Source of the DNA: Polychytrium aggregatum
Taxonomy: Eukaryota; Chytridiomycota; Chytridiomycetes; Polychytriales
Direction: 5' to 3'
Assembly (NCBI RefSeq): GCF_025602895.1
Contig: NW_026516270.1
Location: forward strand, 124,001 to 188,000
Length of the DNA stretch: 64,000 nt
The notes under the pieces: generated by a model
Told to the model about the DNA's origin: nothing
The model's database searches: none
The model's input: the letters and a program-made list of their open reading frames with translations, nothing else
Made by a program: the position numbers and the translations under genes
Shown: positions 1 through 11,225 of the stretch, piece by piece
Layout of the letters: each line of letters starts with the position of its first letter
How positions within the stretch are numbered: position 1 is the stretch's first letter

Positions 1-1235
1 CCGCATGACCTACCATGAAGAAGATAGGGTCGTTGGTCGAGGACATGGGGGTCATATCGCCGTAGGTTCCGCCGATGATGGTGTGGACAGATCCGTGGGG
101 ACTGCCTTCGATGGCCTGGTGGAAGCTGTCGTAATCCGTCTTCTGGTTGATCAGCGCACCGATAGAATCGGCACTCCAGAAAGCAGCACCTTGGATAAAG
201 TTGCGCGAGAGGCAGAGGGGCTTGCTCATCTTGCCACGGAGCGAGAGTCTGTCGGGGACCCAGATGCCGTTGGGGTTGGAGGACCAGCTGGAGAAGGCGC
301 CGGTAGTGACGCAGTAACTGTCTCCGGAGCCGTCACCGCCAAAGGCGTTGGCAGCGAAGAGAACGGAGGAAATGGGGCTCTGGGAGTCGCGGGTCCTGGG
401 AAGCGGTTCGTCGATGTTAGCCGGCAGGATTGGCCCGAGAATCGCTCCGGGTATTGCCCCGAGGAACGGCGATGCTGGTGAATGGGCATGACAGGATCGA
501 GGCCTCAAACAGAGATGCGGGTCGATGCGCTCCAAAACAAACGAGCCCACCGAATCAACAGACACCAAGGGAGACATACCAGTCCCAGTAAGGGAGGACG
601 ATTGTGGGATCAACCGACAGCAGAGCAGCCTCGTAGTCGAGGAGGAGCTTGCGGTGCCATGGGAAGAATTGCGGCTGTTCCAGAAAGACAGGCGGTGTGG
701 GGTACGAGTGAGCGACGAAATTACTCCCCCAGAGCGATGAAACTGCTCCCCAGAGCGATGAAATTACTCCCCAGGAGCTCTCAGCAAAGCGGCTCGAGGA
801 AACCAGGCACCCGGCATCACAGGGCAGACAGCCGGACGGCCCAGGTTGTCGTTCCAGCGCACAGCGACCCCGAGCCAAATGGCCCTACGATGGCAGACCG
901 GCAACCTGGCGGTCGTTGCGCGGGGGCTGTGCGGGGGTATGCGGACAGAGCACAGCAGCAAGCGGTCAAGCAGGTTGGGTCGTCGGTCGTACCTGGCCGT
1001 GAGCGGGGATGGCAGCGTTGTAGTGAACGGTGACGAAATCGTCGTAGCCCATGACACTGGGGTTGGTGGAGCCGCTCATCGGGCGGGCCTTCAGCTTGTT
1101 CACGGCAGCGAAGAAGCTGGAAATCTCGCTGGGCGAGAGCTCGTTCCACTCCTTGCGCACGACGCACTGGGCGCTGACAGAGGATGTGGCGAGCGCCAGA
1201 ATCACGGCAGCGCCGGCCAGAAGCAGCTTGACCAT
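1..1235 (-). CDS. Secreted tyrosinase, 3' end cut by window edge
   Basis: Type-3 copper enzyme that oxidises mono- and diphenols (melanin or phenol oxidation). Exons on the minus strand: 1235-993, 674-580, 395-14; the next intron begins at 13 and runs off the window. 240 codons are visible. An N-terminal hydrophobic signal peptide (about residues 1-21, ending SVSA) precedes a mature start [11 protein letters not shown]. The CuA site has its three histidines in VHYN, IPAHGQ and FFPWHR, with the last formed across the first splice junction. YWDW follows, then the fungal-type stretch [15 protein letters not shown] and YCVTTGAF. The CuB site opens with [12 protein letters not shown]. The second half of CuB (the usual HHANVD) lies beyond the edge, as expected after DPIFFM. 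The start is the ATG directly before the signal peptide. Family assignment is firm; whether it makes melanin is unknown. Confidence 0.9.
720..773. repeat. Tandem repeat in tyrosinase intron 1
   Basis: About two and a half copies of a ~21-bp unit built on ctccccagagcgatgaaa. It lies wholly inside intron 1 (675-992) of the tyrosinase gene. Confidence 0.7.
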
Positions 1236-2157
1236 TTCGATATCGGTGACGGTTGCTGTGGTTGCGGTGGTGGGTTTGGAGGAGATGATGGCCAGCGTCC
1301 CGTCGAGCGATGAAGAAGAGTCGCAGCGATGTTGAGCGCCGGGTGTGATCCAAGGCGGCTTCAAGAGGCGGCGTCGAGGCAGGCGAAGGGGGACCACAGA
1401 GACAGTGGGGCCGCGGCGGCTTGTGCTGGTGCGCGCGAGGCAACGCCCACGGGACAGCCCCGGCGCACAGGGCGCGCCAGGCCCTTGCTGGCCAACGCCC
1501 TGTTTGGTGCAGAGCCACGGCCTGTGCGACACCTGCCCAGCTGGCACGCGACATGTGCGACCCTGGATGAGTCAACACCACAGCCTCTGTGGCCCACTGC
1601 GGCTGCTGACCGCGTGGGCCGTGCGCGTGTGTGCGAGTGGTGCCGTGGCTGTGCCGGCCCGCGCGTGCGCCTTGGGGGCTCAATCGCAAAAACACCGCAC
1701 CCTGGGTTGCGCTCGTCACCCGGGTGGCTGCCGGCGCCTGCCCTTCCGTCGCACAGCCCTGTGGCCACGGCGCGCTGAAGCTGTGGCAGCACACTCTGAG
1801 TCGACAGGACAGTCTGCCGCTGTGCTGCAGCGTCGCTTCGGTGGCGCCCACAAACACGCACAGCTTCGGCAGCGATGCCACCGCTCAACGGCAGAGCCCA
1901 GGACTGCCCAGGGCACATGTCTGCCTGGTCCTGCCTGGTCGTGGTTGCTGTGTGCTGCCGGGCAAGGAGAAGCAAAAGAAAGAACAAATCCATTCTCTCG
2001 CGAGCAGCGGGAACAACAGCGTCGATGCCTGGCGTGGGTTCGATCGGGCTATGCAGCCAGATGCGATGGTGTCGGCGAGGTCGCGCTGTTTCCCACGCAT
2101 CCGCGGACCGAGAAGCACTCGCTGCCCGGCCCCTGCCCTCTGCATCAGCGCTTTGCA
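1236..2157. other. Intergenic, tyrosinase 5' flank and AP endonuclease 3' flank
   Basis: No gene supported. 1340-1960 is GC-rich with many CA/TG dinucleotides. The long open frames here on both strands are Arg/Ala/Pro-rich products of that composition, with no recognisable motif. The tyrosinase promoter should lie just above 1236. Confidence 0.5.
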
Positions 2158-4027
2158 TCAGAGAATGATGTAGATCGGCACGTGGTCGCTGGCGCCATAG
2201 GCCTCGCTCCGGATGTTCGAGTCCACGATCGACGGAAGCAGGCTCTCGCTTGTGACAAAATAGTCCAATCTGCAGCCAGTTGTGTTGGTCAGTGATAGGT
2301 CCTCGTGTCGGTGGTGTGGTGTGTTTTGGCTGGGATGTCGTCAAGCAAAAGCAGCTCCGTCCAGCAAAACTCGCCTCAAGCAAAACCCACCTCCATCCCA
2401 AAAGCTTCTTGCGACAGTCAAACCGGAACGAGTAGTAGCTGTAGCGGCCCGTCTCGTCAGGGTGGAAGTGTCGGTAGGTGTCAATCAGCTCGGGCTTGGT
2501 CGACAAAATGCGGGTAAAGTCCGATCTCTCCGTTGGCGTGAACCCAGCCGTTCTGGATAGCCGAATGAACAAACCATTTCGTGAGTATCAAGCGACCTCG
2601 CGGACAGCTCATTGCAGTTTGGCGGTATTCGTCACAGCGTTCGTCACAGCGTTCGTCACAGCGTTCGTCACAGCATCCGCCACAGCTCGATGCAGCCCAG
2701 CGGCGCTGAACGCAAACCAACAGGTTCCGCGCTCATCTCAACATACTTGTGGTTTGTGGCGGGACGAGCCAGGTCAACCTCCTTGTGGGCAACGTTGAGA
2801 TCTGATCGTCCGCAAAATACCGGTGGCAAGCGATATGTCATTGCACCGATACCGAGCGATATGCCATTGTGCCGATAGCGAACAACAGGTCCTGGAATCA
2901 GCTCTTTGCCGGCCAGCTGCCGCCGAGCACCGAACTCTCCCGAAACGTACCTCCAGTCCAGATCACTGGCTTCTTGGCCTCCAGCTCACGCAAGTACTTT
3001 TCCATGGCGGCACTGTATCGCGTTTTGAAGTCCAGTCTCTCCAGCTTTGATCCGGCATTTGGGATGTACGAGTTGATGAGAAAGTACTCTGGGTGGGCCA
3101 AGAAACTCGTCAATCGGACTGCCGGCCAGCTGATGAGGTGACGGCAGATACTATCCCGACTAGCTTGCTCCTCTGGACTTGGCTATGTCTGATCAGAGCG
3201 GCTGTTTCATGAACGCCTGTTTGCACGGGATGGCTCACCTTTGAACTCGGCGGTAATGACACGCCCCTCCAGGTCAAACTCTTTGACGCCTATCCCGTAC
3301 GTAACTTCGATGGGCTCTTCCTTGGAAAAGATCCCGACACCAGAATAGCCCTTCTTGGTCGTGCAGTGGCTCCAGTAACTGTGAAGCACATTGAGTTAGT
3401 TCCTGAAGCCGACAATCTATCGGTTGACTGCTGCACAAGATCCGGGTATCGGGAGCCAATCCCGTGAAATGTTTCAATCTGCTTTCGGCGACTTTGGCCA
3501 CGATCGAGGCTCGAGCAGCGGCTCAGTAATCCCTGTCGATGACTCGGTCTGAAGCCATGGTCCGATCACATCCGGGCCGGATTATGATGCCGTATCCTCG
3601 CTTTGCCCGTGGTCGACTCTTACCGATACGGATACAGACTATCGAACACAGACTTGGCTGGATCTTCGTTAAGCTTGGTTTCCTGCACGCAAAACACATC
3701 GGCGTTCTCGGCCTTCAGATACGCCTCAAAGCCCTTCTTGACGCAGGAGCCATAGCTCGCCATGTTGTACGACACGATCTTGCGCTTGCCATCGGGCGTC
3801 TCGGGAATGTCGTAGGCCTCGGGCATGGCTGTGTTGTTCGGGTTGGGCGCACACTTGGCATCGCTGGGCGCTGGTGTGGCTGCAGGAGCGTCGGCTGTGG
3901 CCGGAGGATCGACGGACGGGCTCTCAGCCGCGGGCTCGCTCTTGGCTGTCTTGCCTTTGGGCTTCTTGGCCGGCGCGTCGGATGACGCACTGGGATCCGT
4001 CTTTCGCTTCAGGTTGCGTTTGGTCAT
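2158..4027 (-). CDS. APE1: AP endonuclease, exonuclease III family (APE1-like)
   Basis: Base-excision repair nuclease that cuts 5' of abasic sites in DNA. Exons 4027-3624, 3378-3239, 3088-2951, 2801-2747, 2552-2391, 2269-2158; all junctions are in phase, giving 336 aa. Residues 1-80 are a Lys/Ala/Pro-rich tail with likely nuclear-localisation clusters (KRNLKRK, KKPKGK). The catalytic domain follows with the family motifs in order: [21 protein letters not shown] (metal-binding Glu), [20 protein letters not shown] (catalytic Tyr), [33 protein letters not shown], and the C-terminal ASDHVPI (catalytic Asp-His). The length and the extended basic N-terminus resemble human APE1 and its fungal homologues rather than the Zn-dependent Apn1 family. 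It is divergent from the Aurora kinase gene, sharing a 608-bp spacer. Confidence 0.93.
2629..2690. repeat. 12-bp tandem repeat in AP endonuclease intron
   Basis: Four to five copies of a 12-mer cgttcgtcacag with slight drift, inside intron 2553-2746 of the AP endonuclease gene. The unit length preserves frame but the region is intronic. Confidence 0.8.
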
Positions 4028-4635
4028 GGCGCTGTCGATCGGCGCTACAGGCGGGAGTGATGGGATTGGGCTGGGACAGAATCGGGATCAAAATCGTCCC
4101 AGTGGCAGCAGCGTTTTGGAGATCGGTCCAGAAAGCACGGGCAGGATCGAGATTGATTCTGCGAGCCGGAGCTGGGAGCAACCCAGAGCCAGGGTGCGGG
4201 CGCTGCTGCTTTGCAATGCGCAGTTGCTCATCATCCCGCCTCTCTCTGTGCCCTCTCGCTCCTCGCCGAGCCCCAGCCAGGACGGATCGCACGTGATGTG
4301 TCCGGTGTCCACGTGTCGATGACCAATTACTGCCGAAAAAGGCAAGAGGGGGCTATCGCAAGCAGCAACCGCCGGGTGGACAGCTGGCTCTTCCGCCCTG
4401 AGACCGCCCGACCGCCCGACCGCCATTTCGCCATCGTCATCACCGCCCTCGCCCCGCACGGTCGTCTGGCTTCGAAGCGAACTCAAAATCGGCATTATCG
4501 TCGCCATCGCCACTGCCAGCGCCAACCAGCATCAGCACCAACCAACATCACCGCCGGCACAATACGCGCGACAGACACCACAGACACCGCTGGCAACAAC
4601 ATCACCGCACCCGTGAAGGCATTTTTACAACAACC
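4028..4635. other. Divergent promoter region, AP endonuclease / Aurora kinase
   Basis: 608 bp between the two start codons. GC-rich, with a short CCGACCGCC-type repetition near 4405-4425 and CA-rich sequence before the Aurora ATG. No clear TATA box and no gene seen. Confidence 0.5.
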
Positions 4636-7343
4636 ATGACCGGCGTGCATTCGCTCCGAACAATCGAGTCGCAGCTGCAGGGGGTTCACCTCAAGGAAAA
4701 TGGAGCGGGCTCGGCAACAAACAAGGTACGCATTCTCCCGTACGAATCGTAGTCCCGCTGGCAGCCATTCTGCAGCCACGGCAGTCGGCAGTGCCTGTGC
4801 TGCTCGGGTATTATCGTAGTGGGAGCTCTTTTGGATGGAGTCTCGAGCTAGTATTGTCCAATGCTTCGAAGGCGCCGGACGTATATTCCCACAGCATCGG
4901 TGTCTGGACAAACCCGAGGACACAACAGTGTTGCTGAGCGAGGCATTCCAGAGAATCCGATCGGGTGTTCAAGCCGGCGACGCCTGCATCCTTCTTACCC
5001 AGCACCGACGATTCCACCCAATGCTGACTGCTTCGCTAACGCTAATCGTCCCACACGCATGGATTGCAGCAGCAATCTACGCGCACACGCCAGGTCAAGC
5101 AGCCAGCAGCATCGGCGTCGTCCACCCGGCCTCCATTTACGCGATCTACAGCGACGGCCAATTCGCAGGCCTACGGCTCGGCCTCATCCAAAGGCCCGCT
5201 GGGTGTGCCCAAAAAGTCAAATCTCTCCAAGCACGCCCCCGGCCCATCGTCGTCTGCGTCCGAGCGCACTGGTGGCTCGAGGCCAGCTTCGCGGGTGCAG
5301 ACTCAGCCGGATGTCATCATCCTTGACGAACCCCAGCCGGAATCCTCGGCCTCGATGCGCATGCTCCCCCCTCCAAGCCTCGCACCTCAGCACCAAACCC
5401 TCCTCCAGCAGTCACGAAAGGCGGCTCCAGGATATTCGACAGGATCCTTCGCTGCTACCCCTGAGCCAAGCCTAGGAAACGGCAGTCTCTCTGGCAGCAG
5501 CTCCTCGAGCGGATCCATGGCCTTTATGCAACCCCAGTCGCAACCGCAGCTCCAGCCTCCCGTCCAGCCCCTCCCTCAGCCACTACCCCAGCCTGAGCAG
5601 AACGGCTCGACGTGCTGGTCTATCGACGACTTTGATGTGGGCAGACCTCTTGGAAAGGGCAAGTTTGGGCGGGTGTATTTGGCTCGCGAGAAGAAGAGCG
5701 GATACGTGGTTGCCCTCAAGATCCTGTTCAAGACCGAGATTCTGGAAAACAAGGTCGAGAAGCAGCTGCGTCGCGAGATCGAGATCCAGTCCCATTTACG
5801 GTATGGCCGAAGCCACTGTGCCCGCATACATTCGTGGTCTTGGAGCTCGTCATGACGTCGTCCCGAGCTCTAGCGCTCCTGCAAAGCGGCGGAACCGGCG
5901 GCGGTGCTGACCATGAACATCGCCCACCTGCTCTCGACACCCACAGACATTACAACATTCTGCGTCTATACGGCTACTTTTATGACGCCAAGCGTGTCTA
6001 TCTCATCTTAGAATATGCCGCCGGAGGAGAGCTGTACAACGAGCTGCGGAAACAGGGCCGGTTCAATGAAGAGAAGGCCGCAAAGGTGAGTGCTCTATCC
6101 AAGCCGATCAACAAGCCTGTGGTGTCAGCGGCTCTTCCAACTGACACTGCTGCCGCATCCTCTCAATTGAATCAGTATATTGCCCAAATGACGAACGCGC
6201 TGGGATACCTGCACTCCAAAAGCGTCATCCATCGAGACATCAAGCCGGGTGTGTATCTGTGCTGCCGATGCTGCTTCTGGGAGCTATTCCAGCGCATAGG
6301 GCAGAGGCCTACGGACTGTCGCAGAAGGAGACAAGCCAGCTCAGGGGTGGTTTGCCCGCCGACGGACTTGCATGGCGACTGACATTCGAATTCTTTCACG
6401 GCGATAAAGAAAACATGCTGCTTGGCATGAATGGAGAAATCAAGATTGCCGACTTTGGCTGGTCGATCCACGCGCCCAACTCGCGGTATGTACATTTGAA
6501 TCTTCCCGAGTGTACTTGTGTTCGCTGTGATGCGATGCGGCAGGCGCTATGGATGCAGATCGATGATCCGATCGTTTTCGCGGTTTTCTTGGCTTCCAAG
6601 CTGACCCATTCCCAATTCTTTGGCATGCATCCGCTCTCCTTCCTTCACGCAATCGGACTGAACATCCCCGGCCTATCATTCCCGACAATGTCGCTCTCTC
6701 GACTGGTGCATTGGTCGATTGCAATAACAGCCGTACCACGCTGTGCGGCACACTCGACTACTTGCCCCCCGAGATGATCGAGGCTCGCGACCATGATGCT
6801 GGAGTGGATCTGTGGGCCCTTGGTGTGCTCTGCTACGAGTTCATCACTGGGTCGGCGCCTTTTGAAGAGCCCACGGGCAGCTACAAGGCCACCTATCGGA
6901 AGATTGTCAAAGTCGACATTTCTTTCCCGCCGCACGTCTCCGACGAAGCCAAGGATCTGATCATGAGGGTATGTGCGAATCGGTCGCCTGCATCCCGCCG
7001 ACCTGCTCTAGCAAGCCCCTTTTCTGAAACAGCAGGCGATGGATAATGGATGATGGATCGATAGTGGATGCGATTGGCGGACGTATTTCTGTCCGTGCCT
7101 GCAGCTGCTAACGACATGCGCATCTTGGTCGGATCGGCGATCCAGCTGCTGCAAAAGGACTCGGACAAACGGCTGCCTCTCAAGGATGTGATTCGGCACC
7201 CATGGATCCTGAGATACAACCGACCCGAGGAGCTCGGACTGATCGGCCCATCGTCTTCAACGCCGCACTACTGCCCGCAGTCCGTGTGGAACTCGGCCAC
7301 TGCCAAGGATGCCCATCGGATCCCCGATGAAGATGACGACTGA
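4636..7343 (+). CDS. IPL1: Aurora family mitotic kinase
   Basis: Serine/threonine kinase of the chromosomal passenger complex, which corrects kinetochore-microtubule attachment. Exons 4636-4725, 5070-5800, 5947-6085, 6176-6248, 6410-6485, 6731-6968, 7146-7343; all in phase, 514 aa. Residues 1-215 form a low-complexity Ser/Pro/Gln-rich tail. The kinase domain (about 217-470) shows the glycine loop [14 protein letters not shown] lysine, [33 protein letters not shown] (Aurora signature), [18 protein letters not shown], activation loop [16 protein letters not shown] with the activating Thr, and [12 protein letters not shown]. The C-terminus ends in an acidic DEDDD. Several conserved motifs are created across splice junctions, which supports the intron calls. 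Only one Aurora gene is visible here. Confidence 0.94.
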
Positions 7344-8305
7344 GCTGCAGGCGAGCACAACGATGCTAAACCCCGACACCGGGGTTCAGCCCGAGCCCCT
7401 CCCTCGCTTTCCTTTTACTCCATCCCACTTTCTGTTCTTCTTTTTGGATTCTGCCCGGCCCGCGCATACTGCATACTGCTGTGGGTATGGTGTCGACCCT
7501 GGCTGTGGCGGGAAATACAGACCGAGCCGAAAGCGAAGTGATATTGCAGACACAGCGTATGGCTTGGTGCGGTCGTATCCTCCGTACCCATACCGCTACG
7601 AGATTATCCGGATCGGTCGATCAAGTATCCAGGATGCACATTCGTCGGTCGCATTCGTGCTGTCGTGAGCGCCATTCAGACCCTCTGCCGCTTCGGGGTC
7701 GAACGATCAGGGAGGCTGGGCAGAGCACGACGGCCCTTGGTGGTTCTGTTCTCCCGGTTGCAGAGGCTCCCGCCCGGCCGATTCAGCGGCCACTCCAAGA
7801 CATCTCCTGGCCGATGCAAGTCCCGCCAGAGGGGGGATCTACACCACAGGGCCTGTCGCCGGCGCCAAATCCTCATCGAATCAGCGGCAAAAGGCGGGAA
7901 GCTCGTCCATCGACCAGGGGGCGGCTTGATCGGAGGGCGAGCAATCCATCCATCGTCGGGCCGAGCAGGGATGGAGTCGATATATAGGCGCGAGGCGCCG
8001 AGTTCCAGATGCTTGAGCATGGCGGTTTCTGTTCAGGAGGCCGATCTCTTTGCTGCCCGCACAGAAACCCCTCCAGCGACCGCCCCTCCCCTCTCTCCAC
8101 TGGCTGTCGTGCTTGAGGCTCCTGCTGCCCATTCCAGCCGCACACTCTCGGCTTCTCGAATTCCGGCGTCGCTGCTGCCTTTCTGGCGAGCATCCACACA
8201 TCAGCCCACGCCGGTCTCTGGCCCGCCTCTCCTGCTCCGATTCCGACTCGGCTCTGATCCTGATTCCGATCCCATCGTTGACTGCCGTGTCCGGCTGCCG
8301 CACGG
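7344..8305. other. Intergenic between Aurora kinase and GT15 transferase
   Basis: About 960 bp with no supported gene. It holds the kinase 3' flank (pyrimidine-rich around 7400-7450) and the mannosyltransferase promoter; a tatata motif occurs near 7980. Frames through it lack recognisable domains. Confidence 0.45.
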
Positions 8306-10754
8306 ATGGTATCCTTTGGCCAAGTCGAGAAGCAGGCTCGGCGGTATACCCGCTTTCGCGCCCGCTATATTGTCTACGCCGTGCTGCTGGGCCTGTTGGT
8401 CTACACGGTTTCGTTGGTGATGCAGTCGACGACGCTGTCGGCCACCAGCGAGACTCGCCGCTCAGCCAAAACCGAGCTGAGCGCTTCCCGCCAAAAGGCG
8501 CTCGAGGGCAACGGCCTCGATCCATCCAAGGGCTCGTCGAGGACCCCGCATGAACACCCCAAATCGTCGGTCGGCTCGACCCACAGCCGTCACGACCACC
8601 ACGACACCAAGGACAAGAGCCCGCCGGCCGGGGCCGAGAAGGCGGCCGATAGCCGCCAGGTCCTGAACCAACCGGTACCCGGCATGGGGCCTCAAAAGGT
8701 CGATGGGCAGCAAGAGCAGGCAGCCGAGCATCGCCAGCAAGCGCTCGGAGGCAAAGAGGAGCCGCCCCCGGAACGAGCCTCTTCGCATCGCAAGCCAGTC
8801 CCGAGCGCCGAGCCCGAGACCAAGTACGCCGAGGTGTTCATTCCCAAGCGAGATATCATCTACGATGGCAAATCGGCGGGCAAGGGGGACCTCTCGTACC
8901 TCAAGCGATTTGTAGGGATCGCCAAGGACAAGCAGGCTAAGGGTGAGCAGGCGATCTACTGTGCAATCTACTGTGCTATCTACCATGTGTTTGAATTGCG
9001 TTGAGCCGGCGAGGTGTGATTCGACTTGATGGGGATGTCGGAATCTCTGCTTGCCGTCATTGTGCCGGGCTGGAACGGCAGGACCGATTCATCTGACCCG
9101 GGCTCCGTACTTCCTTTGGAACGGCAACGACTGGCAGTTCTCCAAGCCTCGTACTCGGAAATCTTCCCGGACATCGGCAGCGAGCACCTCGTCGACGCCA
9201 CCAGCAGCAAGTTTATCGAGATGTTCGACCAAGCCGATGAGATTGCCAAGGAAATCGACTCGCCCCTGGTCGAGCCGACGCTGCTGCTCCAGCGGCGGGT
9301 TCCAGCGACGGACCTATCGCTGCTGGGCCGCGACAACAGGCTGCCGGCAGGCACCCCATCCAAGCGGAGGGAAAAGGCTGTGATTGTGGTTCTTTGCCGC
9401 AACAAGGATCTCGACGACATTCGCCGGACGATTCGCGAGTTTGAGGACCGGTTCAACCGCCGGTACCTCTATCCGTACGTCTTTATCAACGACCAGCCCT
9501 TCACCTCCAAGTTCATGGACTTTGTCTCCCGCTCGACGATGGCGCAGACCGAGTTTTATCTGATTGACGAGGGCACCTGGGAAGTGCCTGGATGGATCAA
9601 CCAGACGGCCGCAGATATGGCGCGCGCCAAGATGGAGAAAGACGGCATCATCTACGGAGGCAACCTGAACTACCGTCACATGTGCCGATGGTAAGCAGAG
9701 CGTGCGAAGTGTGAGTGCGTGGGAATGTTGGTGGTGGTGAATGTATCGTTCCCGCACTCCAGAGCTTGTACAATAACGGACAACGATTGCCGAGCCTACC
9801 TAACGAGCACCGTGATGCTCACAGGTACTCGGGATGGTTCTTCCGGCACCCCGCTCTGGCCAAGTACGACTGGTATTGGCGAATCGAGCCGGGGGTGCAC
9901 TTTTACTGCGACATCAACTACGACCCGTTCGTGTACATGGCCGATAACAACAAGCACTATGGCTTTGTTATCAATCTGCTCGAGATCCGTGAGACCATCC
10001 CGTCGCTGTGGCCGATGGTCCAGCTGTTTGCACTCAAGAAGGGGATCGATACGAGCCCGCTGCTCAAGTTCTTTGTCAATGAGAAGGGCGAGTACAACGG
10101 ATGCCACTTTTGGAGCAACTTTGAGATTGCCCGGATGGACCTGTGGCGCGATCCTCTCTATCTCGAGTTCTTTGACTTTCTCGACAAGTGGGGCGGCTTC
10201 TACTACGAGAGGTAGGTTGCGTCGCACACAAGCGAGCCAAGCTGCGTCGAGCCAAGCTGCGTCGAGCCAAGCTGGGTCGAGCCAGACGACGAAAGTTGGC
10301 GAGCACGACGGCGATTTGGTGTCGTCCATGGGATGCATTTGAGTTTGGCCGGTGGGTTATTGGCTTGGATGTTCGAGTGTCCGCGGTCACCGATGGAGGC
10401 CGTGCCAAGTGTCAAAGTGCAGCTCGCTGATGCCCTCCCGTTTCATGTGTGCTTGACCACTGCGTTCAATCCAGATGGGGAGATGCACCCGTCCACAGCA
10501 TTTATGTGGGCCTGACACTGCGCAAGGAAAACGTACACTTTTTCAACGACATTGGCTACAAGCACGAGAGCTTTGGCCGATGCATCGACGAGGGCGACCT
10601 CGAGTACATCTGCCACTGCCCCAAGAGCGAGAAGAACTTTGATGTTTCGGGAGGCAGCTGCCTCGGTGCGTGGCTGGCGTACCAGGAGGTCGATTGGGGC
10701 GTCCGAACCTGCTGGGAGTGCGAGTTGACGACGGCGTATGTCAAGAATTCCTGA
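8306..10754 (+). CDS. Golgi alpha-1,2-mannosyltransferase, GT15 (KRE2/MNT1/KTR family)
   Basis: Type II Golgi enzyme that adds alpha-1,2-mannose from GDP-mannose to O- and N-linked glycans of secreted and wall proteins. Exons 8306-8942, 9138-9690, 9825-10211, 10475-10754; 618 aa, in phase. A short cytosolic tail is followed by one membrane anchor (about residues 20-40) and a long Ser/Lys/Glu-rich stem to about residue 170. The catalytic domain carries VIVVLCRNKDLDD, YPYVFINDQPF, YRHMCRWYSGWFFRHPAL, the GT15 hallmark YDWYWRIEPGVHFYCDINYD, GFVINLLEIRETIPSLW and CHFWSNFEIARMDLWR. It ends with WGDAPVHSIYVGLTL and GRCIDEG. The first intron (8943-9137) was chosen by phase; its acceptor is the least certain part. 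The stem is longer than in yeast Kre2p. Confidence 0.9.
10232..10285. repeat. 15-bp tandem repeat in GT15 intron 3
   Basis: Three to four copies of gagccaagctgcgtc, inside the third intron (10212-10474) of the mannosyltransferase gene. Confidence 0.8.
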
Positions 10755-10818
10755 AGCCACGGCATGCGTCTGGTTGAGGGCGCGGCGATGCGTTCCATGA
10801 ACATGATGTCGCGTCATA

Positions 10819-11223
10819 CAGTCGGTCCAGAAAGAAACGGGACAGATCCCATTTCGGGCTTCAGATATCTGGAGCCCGCTGACTGACTGTAGGCCCAGCG
10901 GGCAAGCCGTGAGATCGTTTCCCGTCCTGGTTGGCAATCGAGTGGTTTTGGTTGGTTTCGGGAGCACAGTCTTGAATACACTCGGCCGATCTCCTGTGGC
11001 GATGATCGACTGGCATACCGAGATCATGTTCCGTGAGGCATTGATGTCTCGATGTGGGAGTGTGGTGGATGCATTCGACCCTCTGCACAGCTTCATGGTT
11101 TCTCGATATCAAGATGGTGCTGTGCTTGGCCATGAATGCGATGAGTGGTGGGTGTATTCAAGTTCCAGAAAAACACACTGTCCTGGTTAAAAACGGTGTG
11201 TCCCATTTCATTTGGAAACGATG
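10819..11223 (+). mobile_element. Short inverted-repeat element, copy A (405 bp)
   Basis: Flanked by TA on both sides (10817-10818 and 11224-11225). The left end reads CAGTCGGTCCAGAAAG then AACGGGACAG. The right end read in reverse is CATCGTTTCCAAATG then AAATGGGACA, so the ends form imperfect ~28-bp inverted repeats. The interior matches copy B (52254-52658, opposite strand) almost throughout, and both are exactly 405 bp. There is no transposase, so this is a non-autonomous MITE-like element. TA flanks and CAGT ends fit the Tc1/mariner group (inference). It lies 65 bp past the mannosyltransferase stop. Short open frames in it are shared by both copies only because the DNA is nearly identical. 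Confidence 0.85.
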
Positions 11224-11225
11224 TA

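Noticed and set aside
2030-2060. gtgggttcgatcggg, resembling a tRNA B box
   Set aside because: No matching A box or acceptor stem can be folded around it.
1345-2295. 316-codon plus-strand open frame and overlapping long minus-strand frames
   Set aside because: Arg/Ala/Pro-rich composition from GC-rich DNA, no motifs, and its 3' part overlaps the last exon of the AP endonuclease on the other strand.
10909-11190. 93-codon frame inside element A, also present in copy B
   Set aside because: Similarity follows from near-identical DNA; the two copies differ by replacement changes and frame breaks, and there is no DDE or DNA-binding motif. Not called as a gene.
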